From an uncultured Holdemania sp. (GTDB taxonomy: Bacteria; Bacillota_I; Bacilli_A; Erysipelotrichales; Erysipelotrichaceae), in the NCBI GenBank assembly GCA_904395815.1, contig CAJFOC010000024.1:20334-84333 (forward strand): a DNA stretch of 64,000 bases. The letters run 5' to 3'. The translations under genes and the position numbers were made by a program. Every line of letters begins with the position of its first letter. The first letter of the stretch is position 1. A model generated the notes under the pieces. That model saw nothing but the letters and a program-made list of their open reading frames with translations. It was not told the origin of the DNA and ran no database searches. Below, one piece after another: positions 31,725-44,372 of the stretch.

Positions 31725-32179
31725 AAATCGCAATTGCCTGTGATCATGGCGCATATGACAACAAGGAACAGCTGAAACGCAAGCTGATTCAGGAAGGGTA
31801 TGAGATTGAAGATTTCGGCTGTTTCAGTGCGGACAGCGTCGATTACCCGAAAATGGCATATCCTTGTGCCAAAGCGGTCAGCGAGGGACGTGCTGATCGG
31901 GGAATTGTTCTGTGCGGCACCGGAATCGGGGTCAGCATTGTCGCCAACAAGGTTCGCGGCATCCGCTGCGCTCACGTCCATGATCCGCAAAGCGCCCGTC
32001 TGACTCGTGAGCACAACGATTCCAATATGCTGGCGATGGGCGGCCGGATTCTCTCTCAGCCGCAGATTGAGGAAATCGCTGAAATCTGGCTGAAGACGCC
32101 GTTTTCCAATGAAGAACGGCATCAGCGCCGGATTGCGATGATCGCCCAGATCGAAGAGGGAACGTTTGACGCTGAATAA
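31721..32179 (+). CDS. rpiB: Ribose-5-phosphate isomerase B
   Basis: IAIACDHGAYDNKEQLK, IVLCGTGIGVSIVANKVRGIRCAHVHD. Confidence 0.93.
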   Translation: MKIAIACDHGAYDNKEQLKRKLIQEGYEIEDFGCFSADSVDYPKMAYPCAKAVSEGRADRGIVLCGTGIGVSIVANKVRGIRCAHVHDPQSARLTREHNDSNMLAMGGRILSQPQIEEIAEIWLKTPFSNEERHQRRIAMIAQIEEGTFDAE

Positions 32180-32307
32180 TTTTCGTAGGCGGCTATCCTG
32201 ACAACACGAGCGAAGGGAGCAAAGATCCGCTGCGGCATGGTTGGAAGACTGCCGCAGGAGAGTTCTAATGCAGCGGTATTCAAAAAGAGGAAAAGGGGTG
32301 TTGAAAA

Positions 32308-32940
32308 ATGAAATTAAAAATGATTGTTATTGGCTTTTTCTGTCTGCTTTTTTCCGGATGTTCACCAACAGCAGCTCCGCAAAATACGCTGACTCCTTCA
32401 CCGGAAATTACGCCTGCAACAGCACCGCAGAATACACAAAGTTCTGTGCTTGAAACGCCCGCTGCTGAAGCGATCGAACAGGGTAAAGAACGCTACTTCA
32501 CGCTTTCTTATAGGGTGTCGGGGTCTCCGGTGGAGAATCTTCTGGAAGATCGATTTTCATATAGTCCTACCACAATCGATATCATTATTTCGAACGATGA
32601 CAAATATATAGGTTTTATCTATGAATATGGAATCGATACGCTTACTGCTGAAGATTTTGATGCCATTGTGGAACGGGATGCCTTTGGAAATCGTTATCTC
32701 TATTATGGTGAACTGACTAAGATTTCGGATGAAGAGATACATAGTTTTAATATTTATCAATCGAAGGGATCCTTCATTCCTTCATGGAAGGAGTTTGAAA
32801 GAACCGTTTCTGATGATATCGACTTTTATGTCATCCAGGAAGATGAGTATTTATCAATCAGTTTTTCAGAAGATTCTTTACCTTCTTCGCTGAATCCGGC
32901 TGAATGTGCTTCATTGAATTTTTCCAGTTTGCTCAGGTAA
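32308..32940 (+). CDS. Hypothetical lipoprotein
   Basis: Signal peptide with lipobox LLFSGC, Thr/Pro-rich linker; RBS AAAAGGGGTG. Confidence 0.6.
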   Translation: MKLKMIVIGFFCLLFSGCSPTAAPQNTLTPSPEITPATAPQNTQSSVLETPAAEAIEQGKERYFTLSYRVSGSPVENLLEDRFSYSPTTIDIIISNDDKYIGFIYEYGIDTLTAEDFDAIVERDAFGNRYLYYGELTKISDEEIHSFNIYQSKGSFIPSWKEFERTVSDDIDFYVIQEDEYLSISFSEDSLPSSLNPAECASLNFSSLLR

Positions 32941-33165
32941 ACGGTTTTGTTTTATGGATTTCGGCAGTTCTGACGCGGTGAAAATGGATGCCTCAGCCTG
33001 TTGATAAAATTTCCTTTATTCATGACAGATACCTCTCAAACTGGGTCATCCCGTAAGGAGGGGATTTGAAAATAAGTATAGCTGGGAATGGATTCAGAAA
33101 ATGGATCGAAAACCATAAAAGAGAGGAATACGCATGTCAGTGCCTGAGAATTGTAAAAGTCTTCA

Positions 33166-33272
33166 GGAACAATAGAAGAATCCAATCCAAAACAAAAAAG
33201 AGGCCTCCCGTAATCTGCAGGGGAACATCCCTGGGTTAAACCTGAAGCTAAATCCTATGAGTCCAGAATTCT
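33166..33272 (+). pseudogene. IS3-family OrfB 3' remnant, near copy of the 3' end of the 22430-22777 fragment
   Basis: NNRRIQSKTK(K)RPPVICRGTS reading; nucleotide similarity to 22703-22803 including TCCAGAATTCTG. Confidence 0.75.
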
Positions 33273-33556
33273 GAACCGACCCCCAAAAGTTAGACCAAAA
33301 TTCTAACGATCAGGTGGTCGGTTTTTTATGGCCAAGATTCGTTGGAAAAGAGGTACAACGGAAATCCACACTGCAGTTTTGATGAACTGAAAGAAGCGAT
33401 TGAAATACATTGTGGATTACAACGAAGAACGCGCTAAAGAAAAGCTGGGTTGGAAGAGTCCTGTTGAATATACGCTCTCTGCCTTGGCTGCATGAAAAGA
33501 GCGCAACAACCATTAAAATTGCTACGCTTAAAAGTCTATTTTTTGAAGGTTGACTC
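33273..33556 (+). mobile_element. Internally deleted IS3-family element (284 bp) with frameshifted OrfB C-terminus
   Basis: Left end GAACCGACCCCCAAAAGTTAGAC and inverted right end AAAAGTCTATTTTTTGAAGGTTGACTC; interior FDELKEAIE / YIVDYNEERAKEKLGWKSPVEYTLSALAA* in two frames. Confidence 0.65.
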
Positions 33557-33713
33557 ATTCCCGGGTACAGATCATCATGGTGTTTTTCGTATCCGAATCC
33601 AGATTTGAATATCCAAACATGACCTTACAACAGAGGTTACAGTGTTTTGTGACAAGTGATCTGATGACAGGTCGCTCAGTTTTCTACTGTTTCGAATCTG
33701 AAAAAAAGGATTG

Positions 33714-33741
33714 ACAAACAGGCGGATCATAGTATCATTAT
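33714..33741 (+). promoter_or_regulatory. Sigma-A-like promoter upstream of the tandem repeat
   Basis: TTGACA - 16 nt - TATCAT. Confidence 0.55.
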
Positions 33742-33744
33742 ATC

Positions 33745-33786
33745 GTAAGTGGTAAGTGATAAGTGATAAGTGATAAGTGATAAGGA
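33745..33786 (+). repeat. 7-bp tandem repeat (RTAAGTG)5 plus partial, in 5' leader
   Basis: GTAAGTG GTAAGTG ATAAGTG ATAAGTG ATAAGTG ATAAGGA read directly. Confidence 0.95.
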
Positions 33787-33796
33787 GGATTACAAA

Positions 33797-34459
33797 ATGA
33801 AAGATTTATCCATTACGCAGGAGTACATGATTTGCACAGTCAATGGAAAAGGTACAATACCAAGCTATAATCAAAAAGCAGTTGCGTGTCTGATTGTCAG
33901 CGGCTTGCTGGAAATGGAATTGGCAAAATGCATTTCCATTAATGATAAAAAGGTCAGCGTCTGTGCTGAACTGCCAGCGGGGTTGGCTTATCTCAGGCCG
34001 CTTTACAATGTGATAAATCAGGACAAACCTGTGAAAATAGCAAAGGTAGTAGAAGCTTTTACGATTGCTTTTACAAATAAAAAGTTGCGTGAACTTGAGA
34101 ATGCGTTGATGACCAGTCTGCAGGAAGCCGGCGTTGCAGAACCTGTTAAAGCTGGGATTTTAGGGAATAAAGACTGCTACGTTCCTCAAAAAAATATTGT
34201 TACAGGGGTTATTGAAAAAATTCGTGCAGAATTACTGGAAGATGGCGAAATATCAGAAGACGTAATTATATTGACAGCGCTTATGGCCAAGGCAGGAAAT
34301 TTGAAAGATTATTTTTCAAAGTATGAGCGGAAAGAATTAAAAAACAGGATAGAAGCAATCAAAAAGAGCGAAGCAGGAACACTTGCGAAAGAAATGATCC
34401 AGCATATCGAGGCATTGGAAATGACAGCATTTATTTCTACAATGTTCTCTAATATTTAA
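33797..34459 (+). CDS. GPP34-like (Golgi phosphoprotein 3-like domain) protein
   Basis: MKDLSITQEYMICTVNGKGTIPSYNQKAVACLIVSGLLEMELAKCISI...LRAELLEDGEISEDV pattern; RBS AAGGAGG at 33782. Confidence 0.55.
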   Translation: MKDLSITQEYMICTVNGKGTIPSYNQKAVACLIVSGLLEMELAKCISINDKKVSVCAELPAGLAYLRPLYNVINQDKPVKIAKVVEAFTIAFTNKKLRELENALMTSLQEAGVAEPVKAGILGNKDCYVPQKNIVTGVIEKIRAELLEDGEISEDVIILTALMAKAGNLKDYFSKYERKELKNRIEAIKKSEAGTLAKEMIQHIEALEMTAFISTMFSNI

Positions 34460-34477
34460 CTGACGAGGTTGATTGAT

Positions 34478-34735
34478 ATGTCCAGGCAAAGAAGCATGGA
34501 GGTCATTGAAAATTCTGAATATGTAACCATTGGTGAATTAGTCAGACTTACAAATCTGCGATACAGTACATTGAAATATTATACGGAGGAAGGGATGTTG
34601 CCCTTTGAACAGGCGGAGGAGAATTTAACACGGCGCTATAAGCGAGAGCAGAGCGTGGTGCGCATTCAAAGAATTAAGGATTTGCGTCAGGCGGGAAAAT
34701 CCATCTCAGAAATTAAGGGAATTCTGAAAGAATGA
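34478..34735 (+). CDS. MerR-family HTH regulator (short)
   Basis: YVTIGELVRLTNLRYSTLKYYTEEGMLPFEQ...RIKDLRQAGKSISEIKGIL. Confidence 0.8.
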   Translation: MSRQRSMEVIENSEYVTIGELVRLTNLRYSTLKYYTEEGMLPFEQAEENLTRRYKREQSVVRIQRIKDLRQAGKSISEIKGILKE

Positions 34736-34810
34736 TGTTGATCAGACACTTCATTTTTTGATTCTGTTTCTCTTCTTTCTGTCTGATGAACACAATCCAT
34801 GCCATACTGA

Positions 34811-34856
34811 AAAAGGGAAGGCTCTGGCTGTGAAGCGCAAAGCATTCCCTTTTGTT
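34811..34856 (-). terminator. Terminator between the convergent MerR gene and ppaC
   Basis: AAAAGGGAAGGCT...AGCATTCCCTTTT stem, U-tracts on both strands. Confidence 0.65.
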
Positions 34857-34882
34857 TCGGTCTGATCTGATTGGTCTTTTCT

Positions 34883-36496
34883 TTATTTGCTGATCGTATC
34901 GAGAATCACCGGCAGAACCTGCTTTTTGCGTGAGATCAGATCATCGGCGAACCCGTTATGCAGCACCTGCTTGAAGCCCTCTTCAATCACCCAGCTTTTT
35001 TTGCCGGTGTACAGGAAATGCGAACCTCTACCCGTCGGATCGGTAAACAGGATCAGCAAAAGATCATACTGATGCTGCAGGTTCTGCTCTTCCAGATAAT
35101 GCAGAAACGGCTGGCGGATACGATGATATTCCTCGCTGTCGCGGCAGACGACCTGGCCGATGGCCACTTTGCTGTCGGCGATGCGGTATTCCTTGAAGTC
35201 CTCATACATCAGTTCCTGATAGGATTTGTTCAGCAGCGAATCCGAAGTGGCGACCAGCTCATCCGCCAGCACATCGATGTCCTGATGGGAAAGTTCAGCC
35301 AGCCACAGGGCAATCTTCCGATCCAGATCGGTGGTGGTCGGTGATTTCAGATTCATCGTGTCAGACAACATGCCTGCCAGCAGCACCCCGGCAATATCCT
35401 GAGGAATGGCGACCTGATGCTGCTGGAACAGCTGGGCGATGATCGTGCAGGTGGAACCGACAATCTGATTGATAAAGGTGATCGGACTCTGGGTTTCCAT
35501 GCCGCCGATACGGTGATGATCGACGATTTCCACAATTTCCCCGAAATCCAGATCGTTGACGCTCTGTTCTTTTTCATTATGATCGACCAGGATGAACTGC
35601 TTGCGCCGGTAGTTGAACAGATGGAAGCGGGAAATCGCTCCGATGACCTGCTGTTTTTCATTGATGACCGGATAGGTGCGGAACCGGGTCTTGGCGATAC
35701 GCTGACTGGCGCCGTCCACATTCTCACTGTTGCGGAAAACGACGATATCGCGGGTCATGACCTCTTCTACGCTGGGACTTTGAAAAATCCGGTGAGCGAC
35801 GGAAATGGCGCTCAGCGGCGTGTGAATGACCGGCACCTGCTGGGCCTTCGCCATTTCCAGCGTGATCGAATCGATCCAGTTTTCACCGCAGATCACCAGC
35901 AGGGAAGCCTTTTGTCGCAAAGCGGTTCGCTGCACGTCCGGGTTGTTGCCGACGATGACGATTGTTCCCGGCTCCAGCGAACTGTTCTGACACAGGCTGG
36001 GCATCAGATGCACCTTGCCGTTGGTCGTAAACGGTGCGTCGTTGAGAATCTGAGCCTGCGTTGTTTTGACGATATTGGACAGCGGAACACGTTTCATCAG
36101 CTCCTGCAGGGAATCTTCGCTGGCGGTCCACAGGCTGGTCAGGTCGGAAACCGAAACGATCCCTTCCAGATGACGCTGGGAATCGGTGACGAAAACCCCC
36201 TTATTTTTCCGCTGCAGAATGGCGTCGAGCGCCTCTTTCATCGTCGTATCGCGGCGGATCAGGACCGCCTCATCCTTGTCGATTTCCGCCAGCGTGCATT
36301 TGGCACTGCGGATCAGCTCCGGCACCGGCTGATGAAACCGTTTCAGGATGTACTGACTTTCATGGTTCAGCGGACCGAGCCGGGCTGGCCGGGCCGGGAT
36401 GCCAAGCTGATTTTTAAGCCAGGCGTAAGCGATGGACGAACAGATGGAATCGGCGTCGGGATTTTTATGACCAATGATCATGACAGGTTGTTCCAT
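34883..36496 (-). CDS. ppaC: Putative manganese-dependent inorganic pyrophosphatase with CBS (and DRTGG-like) insert
   Basis: IIGHKNPDADSICSSIAYA, VDHNEKEQSV, EIVDHHRIG, CBS-type repeats; family II PPase. Confidence 0.9.
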   Translation of the reverse strand: MEQPVMIIGHKNPDADSICSSIAYAWLKNQLGIPARPARLGPLNHESQYILKRFHQPVPELIRSAKCTLAEIDKDEAVLIRRDTTMKEALDAILQRKNKGVFVTDSQRHLEGIVSVSDLTSLWTASEDSLQELMKRVPLSNIVKTTQAQILNDAPFTTNGKVHLMPSLCQNSSLEPGTIVIVGNNPDVQRTALRQKASLLVICGENWIDSITLEMAKAQQVPVIHTPLSAISVAHRIFQSPSVEEVMTRDIVVFRNSENVDGASQRIAKTRFRTYPVINEKQQVIGAISRFHLFNYRRKQFILVDHNEKEQSVNDLDFGEIVEIVDHHRIGGMETQSPITFINQIVGSTCTIIAQLFQQHQVAIPQDIAGVLLAGMLSDTMNLKSPTTTDLDRKIALWLAELSHQDIDVLADELVATSDSLLNKSYQELMYEDFKEYRIADSKVAIGQVVCRDSEEYHRIRQPFLHYLEEQNLQHQYDLLLILFTDPTGRGSHFLYTGKKSWVIEEGFKQVLHNGFADDLISRKKQVLPVILDTISK

Positions 36497-36672
36497 AGGC
36501 TACCTCACTTAATTTCATCATACTGAAGTTTGTTCGGAAATACAAGAGCGACCGGGGAAACAGATCGTGTGAAATCGTGTGAAAACTCACAAGCTTAACC
36601 GATGTTTTTCTCATTTTCTGATGGTATAATAAAAAATGATAACGCTTTACTGAAAAGAAAAGGAGAGATCCG

Positions 36673-37293
36673 ATGTTACATGTACTGAACCATCCGCTGA
36701 TCACGCACAAGCTGACGCAGATGCGCAAAACCGAAACCAAGACCAAGGACTTCCGCCAGAATCTGGACGAAATCGCCGGATTGATGGCTTATGAAATCTG
36801 CCGCGATCTGCCTGTGCGCAAAGTGACGATCCAGACGCCGATCTGCGAATGCGTCACGGAGGAGTTGTCGCGGGAGATCGTGCTGATTCCGATTCTGCGG
36901 GCCGGCCTGGGCCTGGTCAACGGCATTGCGGATCTGATTCCTACCGCCAAGGTGGGGTTCATCGGTCTGTATCGGGATGAACAGACGCTGCAGCCGCATG
37001 AATATTTCGCCAAGTTTCCTTCCACGATGCCGCAAGCGGTCAACATGGTGCTGGATCCGATGCTGGCGACCGGCGGTTCCGCTGTGGCGGCCATCGACAT
37101 GATCAAAAAGCGGGGAGCGAAAACGATCAAGCTGGTGTGTCTGGTCGGCGCTCCGGAAGGCGTCAGCGCTGTGGAAGCGGCGCATCCGGACGTGGATATC
37201 TATCTGGCGGCGCTGGATGATCATCTTAACGAACAAGGTTACATCGTTCCGGGACTGGGGGATGCCGGCGACCGGATTTTCGGTACCCGATGA
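36673..37293 (+). CDS. upp: Uracil phosphoribosyltransferase
   Basis: [74 protein letters not shown]. Confidence 0.96.
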   Translation: MLHVLNHPLITHKLTQMRKTETKTKDFRQNLDEIAGLMAYEICRDLPVRKVTIQTPICECVTEELSREIVLIPILRAGLGLVNGIADLIPTAKVGFIGLYRDEQTLQPHEYFAKFPSTMPQAVNMVLDPMLATGGSAVAAIDMIKKRGAKTIKLVCLVGAPEGVSAVEAAHPDVDIYLAALDDHLNEQGYIVPGLGDAGDRIFGTR

Positions 37294-37469
37294 AAACGTG
37301 GGTCAGGGCGATGACGCTGGGGACGACGGTCTGCGGCTGCATCCTGACGGGAACCGCACTGGGCCTGGCGGCGGACCGGTGGCTGTCCATCCGTCCGGCG
37401 GGAGTGTTGTGCGGTGTCGTAATCGGAACGGGAGGAGCGTTGGCCGCGCTGTGGCGGCTGACCCGCTGA
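37290..37469 (+). CDS. Small AtpZ/AtpI-type membrane protein
   Basis: 59 aa, two TM segments, overlaps the upp stop (ATGA) and the next start; first position of the atp operon. Confidence 0.6.
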   Translation: MKTWVRAMTLGTTVCGCILTGTALGLAADRWLSIRPAGVLCGVVIGTGGALAALWRLTR

Positions 37470-37814
37470 TGGACAGACCGACGTTTTCTCTGGCGGCGCT
37501 GATCTGCGCCGGAGTGGCGGGAATCGGCTTGCTGACAGACTGGCGGATCAGCACCGGGTTTCTGCTGGGGGCGTTTGTTTCCGTATTGCTGTACTGGCGG
37601 ACGGTGCAGTTTTGCGAAACGGTGCTGCAGCGGCAGCACAGCAGCGTTGCGGGAACGGTCGGACATTTTCTGTTCAGCTACGTTCTGATGGCGCTGCCGT
37701 TACTGATCAGCGCGCTGGCTCCGCAGTGGTTTCAGATTTTCGCTGCCGCCGCCGGATTGCTGCTGATCAAACTGGTTCTGCTGCTGAAGACTCTGACGGA
37801 AAGGAGGAAAGCTC

Positions 37815-38791
<977 letters not shown>

Positions 38792-38836
38792 GTTTGGTGA
38801 GATGGGAATTCAGCCATCCAGGGCAGGAGGGAAGAT

Positions 38837-39361
38837 ATGATTGAAGTGGATGTTATCGGCCAGCTGCTTCCCAATCCGATAACCATGATTACCCAGCTGT
38901 GTTCAACGCTGGTGCTGTTTCTGGTCATCAGAAAGTTTCTGTGGGCCAGTGTGAAACGGTTTCTGGACCAGCGGGCGGACAAAATGCAGCAGCAGCTGAC
39001 TCAGAGCGAAACCGATCTGCAAAGGGCGGCTCAGGATCGCCGGCAGGCGGAAAACGAACTGAGACTGGCTCGGGAACAGTCGTCGCTGATCCTGCAGAAA
39101 GCGGCTGAGGAAGCCCGGGACACGCGGGAAACCTTGCTGCGGCAGGCACATCAGGAGGCAGAAGACCAGCTGACGCGGGCGCGCGGACAGATGGAAATGG
39201 AACGGCAGCGCATGCAGAGCGAAATGCGCCGGGAAATGGTGGAGATCGCTCTGAGCGCGACAGAAAAACTGATTGCGGACAAGGCTGACGCCCAGGATGA
39301 CCGCCGGGCGATTGAACAGCTGATCGAGGAAGCCGGAGCTTATGGCCAGTCAGGTCGCTGA
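38837..39361 (+). CDS. atpF: F0F1 ATP synthase subunit b
   Basis: One TM then long charged helix; operon position. Confidence 0.92.
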   Translation: MIEVDVIGQLLPNPITMITQLCSTLVLFLVIRKFLWASVKRFLDQRADKMQQQLTQSETDLQRAAQDRRQAENELRLAREQSSLILQKAAEEARDTRETLLRQAHQEAEDQLTRARGQMEMERQRMQSEMRREMVEIALSATEKLIADKADAQDDRRAIEQLIEEAGAYGQSGR

Positions 39362-39884
39362 GCGCTACGGTCAGGCGCTGTTTGAGCTGGCGCAGGAAGA
39401 AAACTGTCTGCTGCGCTGGCAGCAGCAGGCGAAGGACGTGATCGCCCTGCTGCGGGAAAATCCCAAGCTGATCACTTTGCTGAAGGCCGTGCGGATCAGC
39501 GCGGCGCAGAAAAAACAGGAAATAGAAACGCTGTTTCAGCCGCTGGCTGACCGGCAGCTCCGGCATTTTCTCTGCCTTCTGATCGATAAAAAACGCATCG
39601 GCAGCGCAGTGGAGATGCTGCAGGTATTCGTTTCTCTGGTCAATCAGCAGCAGGGAGTGCAGGAAGGGGTTGTCATTTCCGCCCGGCCGTTGCCCGCCAG
39701 TGAAATTCAGCGGCTGCAGCATGCGCTGAGCGAGCGCAGCGGCAAGCGGACAGAACTGATCAACCGGGTGGATCCCCGGTGCATTTCCGGGGTGCGGGTC
39801 ATCGTGGACAACGAGGTGATCGACGCCTCGATGAAGACGAAGATCGAAAGGCTGAAACAGGAATTGCTGAAGGAAAGCAGGTGA
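39342..39884 (+). CDS. atpH: F0F1 ATP synthase subunit delta
   Basis: [16 protein letters not shown]...[16 protein letters not shown]; operon position. Confidence 0.92.
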   Translation: MASQVAERYGQALFELAQEENCLLRWQQQAKDVIALLRENPKLITLLKAVRISAAQKKQEIETLFQPLADRQLRHFLCLLIDKKRIGSAVEMLQVFVSLVNQQQGVQEGVVISARPLPASEIQRLQHALSERSGKRTELINRVDPRCISGVRVIVDNEVIDASMKTKIERLKQELLKESR

Positions 39885-39888
39885 AAAA

Positions 39889-41412
39889 ATGAGTTTGAGA
39901 CCGGATGAGATCAGCGCGCTGATCAAGGAGCGGATCCGGCATTATGAAGAACAGATTCAGGCTGACGATGTCGGCTATGTCATCCGCGTCGGCGATGGCA
40001 TCGCGCTGATTCAGGGACTGGACAAGGCGATGGCCTCGGAATTGCTGTTGTTTCCTCATGATGTCTACGGAATGGTGCTCAACCTGGAAGAGGATCATGT
40101 CGGAGCCGTGCTGCTGGGAGAGGATACGCTGATTAAGGAGGGCGACGAAGTCCGGCGTACGGGACGGATTGTCGAGGTTCCGGTAGGCGATGGTTTGCTG
40201 GGAAGAGTGGTCAACGCGCTGGGACAGCCGATTGACGGCAAAGGTCCGATCGAAGCGCGGAAAACCCGGCCGGTAGAACGGGTCGCCCCGGGGGTGATGA
40301 GCCGGCGCAGCGTGAATCAGCCGCTGATGACCGGCTTGAAAATCATCGATTCCATGATCCCGATCGGCCGCGGTCAGCGGGAGCTGATCATCGGCGACCG
40401 GCAGACCGGAAAAACGGCGCTGGCGATTGATACGATTCTCAATCAGAAAGATCAGAATGTGCTGTGCATCTATGTGGCCATCGGTCAGAAAACCAGCACC
40501 GTGGCGCAGATCGTGGAAAAGCTGCGTCAGCATGACGCGCTGAGCTACACCACCGTCGTGGCGGCGACCGCCAGTGAAAGCGCGCCGATGCAGTATCTGG
40601 CGCCGTATGCCGGTTGCGCGATGGGCGAGGAATGGATGGAACAGGGCCGGGATGTGCTGATCGTTTATGACGATCTGTCCAAACATGCGGTTGCTTACCG
40701 GACGATGTCGCTGCTGTTGCGCAGACCGCCGGGACGGGAAGCCTATCCGGGCGATGTGTTCTATCTGCATTCCCGTTTGCTGGAACGGGCGGCCCGGCTG
40801 AACGAGGAGCTGGGCGGCGGATCGCTGACGGCATTGCCGATCATTGAAACGCAGGCAGGCGATATTTCGGCTTACATTCCCACCAACGTGATTTCCATTA
40901 CCGACGGACAGATCTTTCTGCAAAGCGAGCTGTTCAATGCCGGCGTACGGCCGGCGGTGGACAGCGGATTGTCGGTATCCCGGGTTGGCAGTGCGGCGCA
41001 GACCGCGGCTATGAAGCAGGTTTCGTCCTCATTGAAGCTGCAGCTGGCTCAGTATCATGAAATGCTTGGCTTCGCGCAGTTTGGCTCGGATCTGGACGCG
41101 CTGACCCGCTCTGCCATTGATCATGGCGCGCGATTGACGGAATTGCTGAAACAGGGACAGTATGCGCCGCTGTCGCTGGGATTGCAGGTTGTGTCGCTGT
41201 ATGCCGCCCAGCAAGGATATCTCAAATCGATTCCGACCGCGCAGATCAGCGCTTTTGAGGCGTTTCTGCACCGCATCGCCAAAACGGAGCAGGCAGAACT
41301 TCTCAAGCGGATAGAAAAAAGCGGCAAGCTGGATGAAGAAACGGAAACGCAGCTGAAAAAAATGCTGGAGGATGGGCTGCAGCAATTTCGGCTGATGAAC
41401 GGGCTTAGCTGA
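39889..41412 (+). CDS. atpA: F0F1 ATP synthase subunit alpha
   Basis: [59 protein letters not shown]. Confidence 0.96.
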   Translation: MSLRPDEISALIKERIRHYEEQIQADDVGYVIRVGDGIALIQGLDKAMASELLLFPHDVYGMVLNLEEDHVGAVLLGEDTLIKEGDEVRRTGRIVEVPVGDGLLGRVVNALGQPIDGKGPIEARKTRPVERVAPGVMSRRSVNQPLMTGLKIIDSMIPIGRGQRELIIGDRQTGKTALAIDTILNQKDQNVLCIYVAIGQKTSTVAQIVEKLRQHDALSYTTVVAATASESAPMQYLAPYAGCAMGEEWMEQGRDVLIVYDDLSKHAVAYRTMSLLLRRPPGREAYPGDVFYLHSRLLERAARLNEELGGGSLTALPIIETQAGDISAYIPTNVISITDGQIFLQSELFNAGVRPAVDSGLSVSRVGSAAQTAAMKQVSSSLKLQLAQYHEMLGFAQFGSDLDALTRSAIDHGARLTELLKQGQYAPLSLGLQVVSLYAAQQGYLKSIPTAQISAFEAFLHRIAKTEQAELLKRIEKSGKLDEETETQLKKMLEDGLQQFRLMNGLS

Positions 41413-42254
41413 TGGCACAGGGAAAACAGGCGCTGAAAAGCCGCATCCGCTCGGTGCGGGCGACCCGCAAGATCACCAGCGCGATGGAACTGATGGCCAA
41501 CGCCAAGCTGCAGCGCCAGCGTGGCCGCATGGAGAAAAACCGGGAGTACGTGGCGGCATTGCGGCAGATCACCGGCCGGATTCTGGCGGATCAGCCGGAA
41601 AGCGATTGCGTGTATCTGCAGCCGGGCCGCTCTTCCCGCACGCTGAGTTTTCTCTTTCTTTCCGATATGGGATTGTGCGGCGGCTACAACAGCAGTCTGA
41701 TCCGGCTGGCAGAGGAAACGCTGAATCCGCAGGATCCGTTAATTGTGATCGGAACCCGGGGCAGCCGGTCGTTACAGGACAGGGGACTGACATCGATGCG
41801 GGAGCCGATCAGCTCCGATCAGCTGAGCGCGGCGGAGTGCGGCAAGCTGGCCGATCAGGCGCTGACGATGTTTGTTCAGGGCCAGATCGGAACCATTCAG
41901 GCGTTGTTTTGCAGCTATGTCAATGCCGTGACCTTTCAGCCGCAGTGCCAGACGCTGTTGCCGCTGGCAATCAGCGCCGAAAACGAAACGGCCATGAAGG
42001 TGCAGACACTGTTTGAGCCGGGGCCGGATGAAATTCTGAACGAACTGATTCCGATGGCAGTCCGTTCGCAGCTGTACAGCGTGTATCTGCAAACCAAGAC
42101 GGCAGAGCAGGGATGGCGGCGGATGGCGATGGAGTCGGCAACCGACAACGCGGATGAGCTGGCCGGTCAGCTGACGCTGCAATACAATCAGGCACGGCAG
42201 GCGGCGATCACCCAGGAAATCACGGAAATTGTGGCGGGCGCCGACGCGTCGTAG
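41412..42254 (+). CDS. atpG: F0F1 ATP synthase subunit gamma
   Basis: LKSRIRSVRATRKITSAMELMANAKL, DMGLCGGYNSSLI. Confidence 0.95.
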   Translation: MAQGKQALKSRIRSVRATRKITSAMELMANAKLQRQRGRMEKNREYVAALRQITGRILADQPESDCVYLQPGRSSRTLSFLFLSDMGLCGGYNSSLIRLAEETLNPQDPLIVIGTRGSRSLQDRGLTSMREPISSDQLSAAECGKLADQALTMFVQGQIGTIQALFCSYVNAVTFQPQCQTLLPLAISAENETAMKVQTLFEPGPDEILNELIPMAVRSQLYSVYLQTKTAEQGWRRMAMESATDNADELAGQLTLQYNQARQAAITQEITEIVAGADAS

Positions 42255-44068
<1,814 letters not shown>

Positions 44069-44126
44069 AGCTCTGGCCTTTTTTCTCTTGCCGCGCTACA
44101 ATGGAAAAAATGAAGGAGGCGCGGAC

Positions 44127-44324
44127 ATGACGGAATTTATCGTGCGGGTAGTCGTTCATCTGGTTTGTTTTGTGCTGGCGATGATCGCGCTGCAGGCGCT
44201 GAACTACGAAAAACTGCTGCGGCGCGGCAAGGTTGTTCAGGCGCAGGTGCTCTATGTGCTGTGCGCGATGGCGCTGGGGTTATTGGCGGCGCAGTTTCTG
44301 CTGAATCTGGCTTACAGGTTGTGA
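44127..44324 (+). CDS. DUF1146 (YwzB-like) membrane protein
   Basis: 65 aa, two TM, downstream of atpC; RBS AAGGAGGCG. Confidence 0.7.
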   Translation: MTEFIVRVVVHLVCFVLAMIALQALNYEKLLRRGKVVQAQVLYVLCAMALGLLAAQFLLNLAYRL

Positions 44325-44353
44325 GTATAAACGGCTTCAACGTGGACATAATC
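44325..44353 (+). promoter_or_regulatory. Candidate sigma-F-type promoter of the spoIIQ-like gene
   Basis: GTATA - 14 nt - GGACATAATC. Confidence 0.4.
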
Positions 44354-44372
44354 ACCACTAGAGGTGAAATCC

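Noticed and set aside
32230-32257. CTGCGGCA...TGCCGCAG hairpin after rpiB as a terminator
   Set aside because: Good stem but no T-run; function unclear, so not called a terminator.
33745-33786. CRISPR-like repeat array
   Set aside because: Repeat unit is 7 bp, contiguous, without spacers; a simple tandem repeat, not CRISPR.
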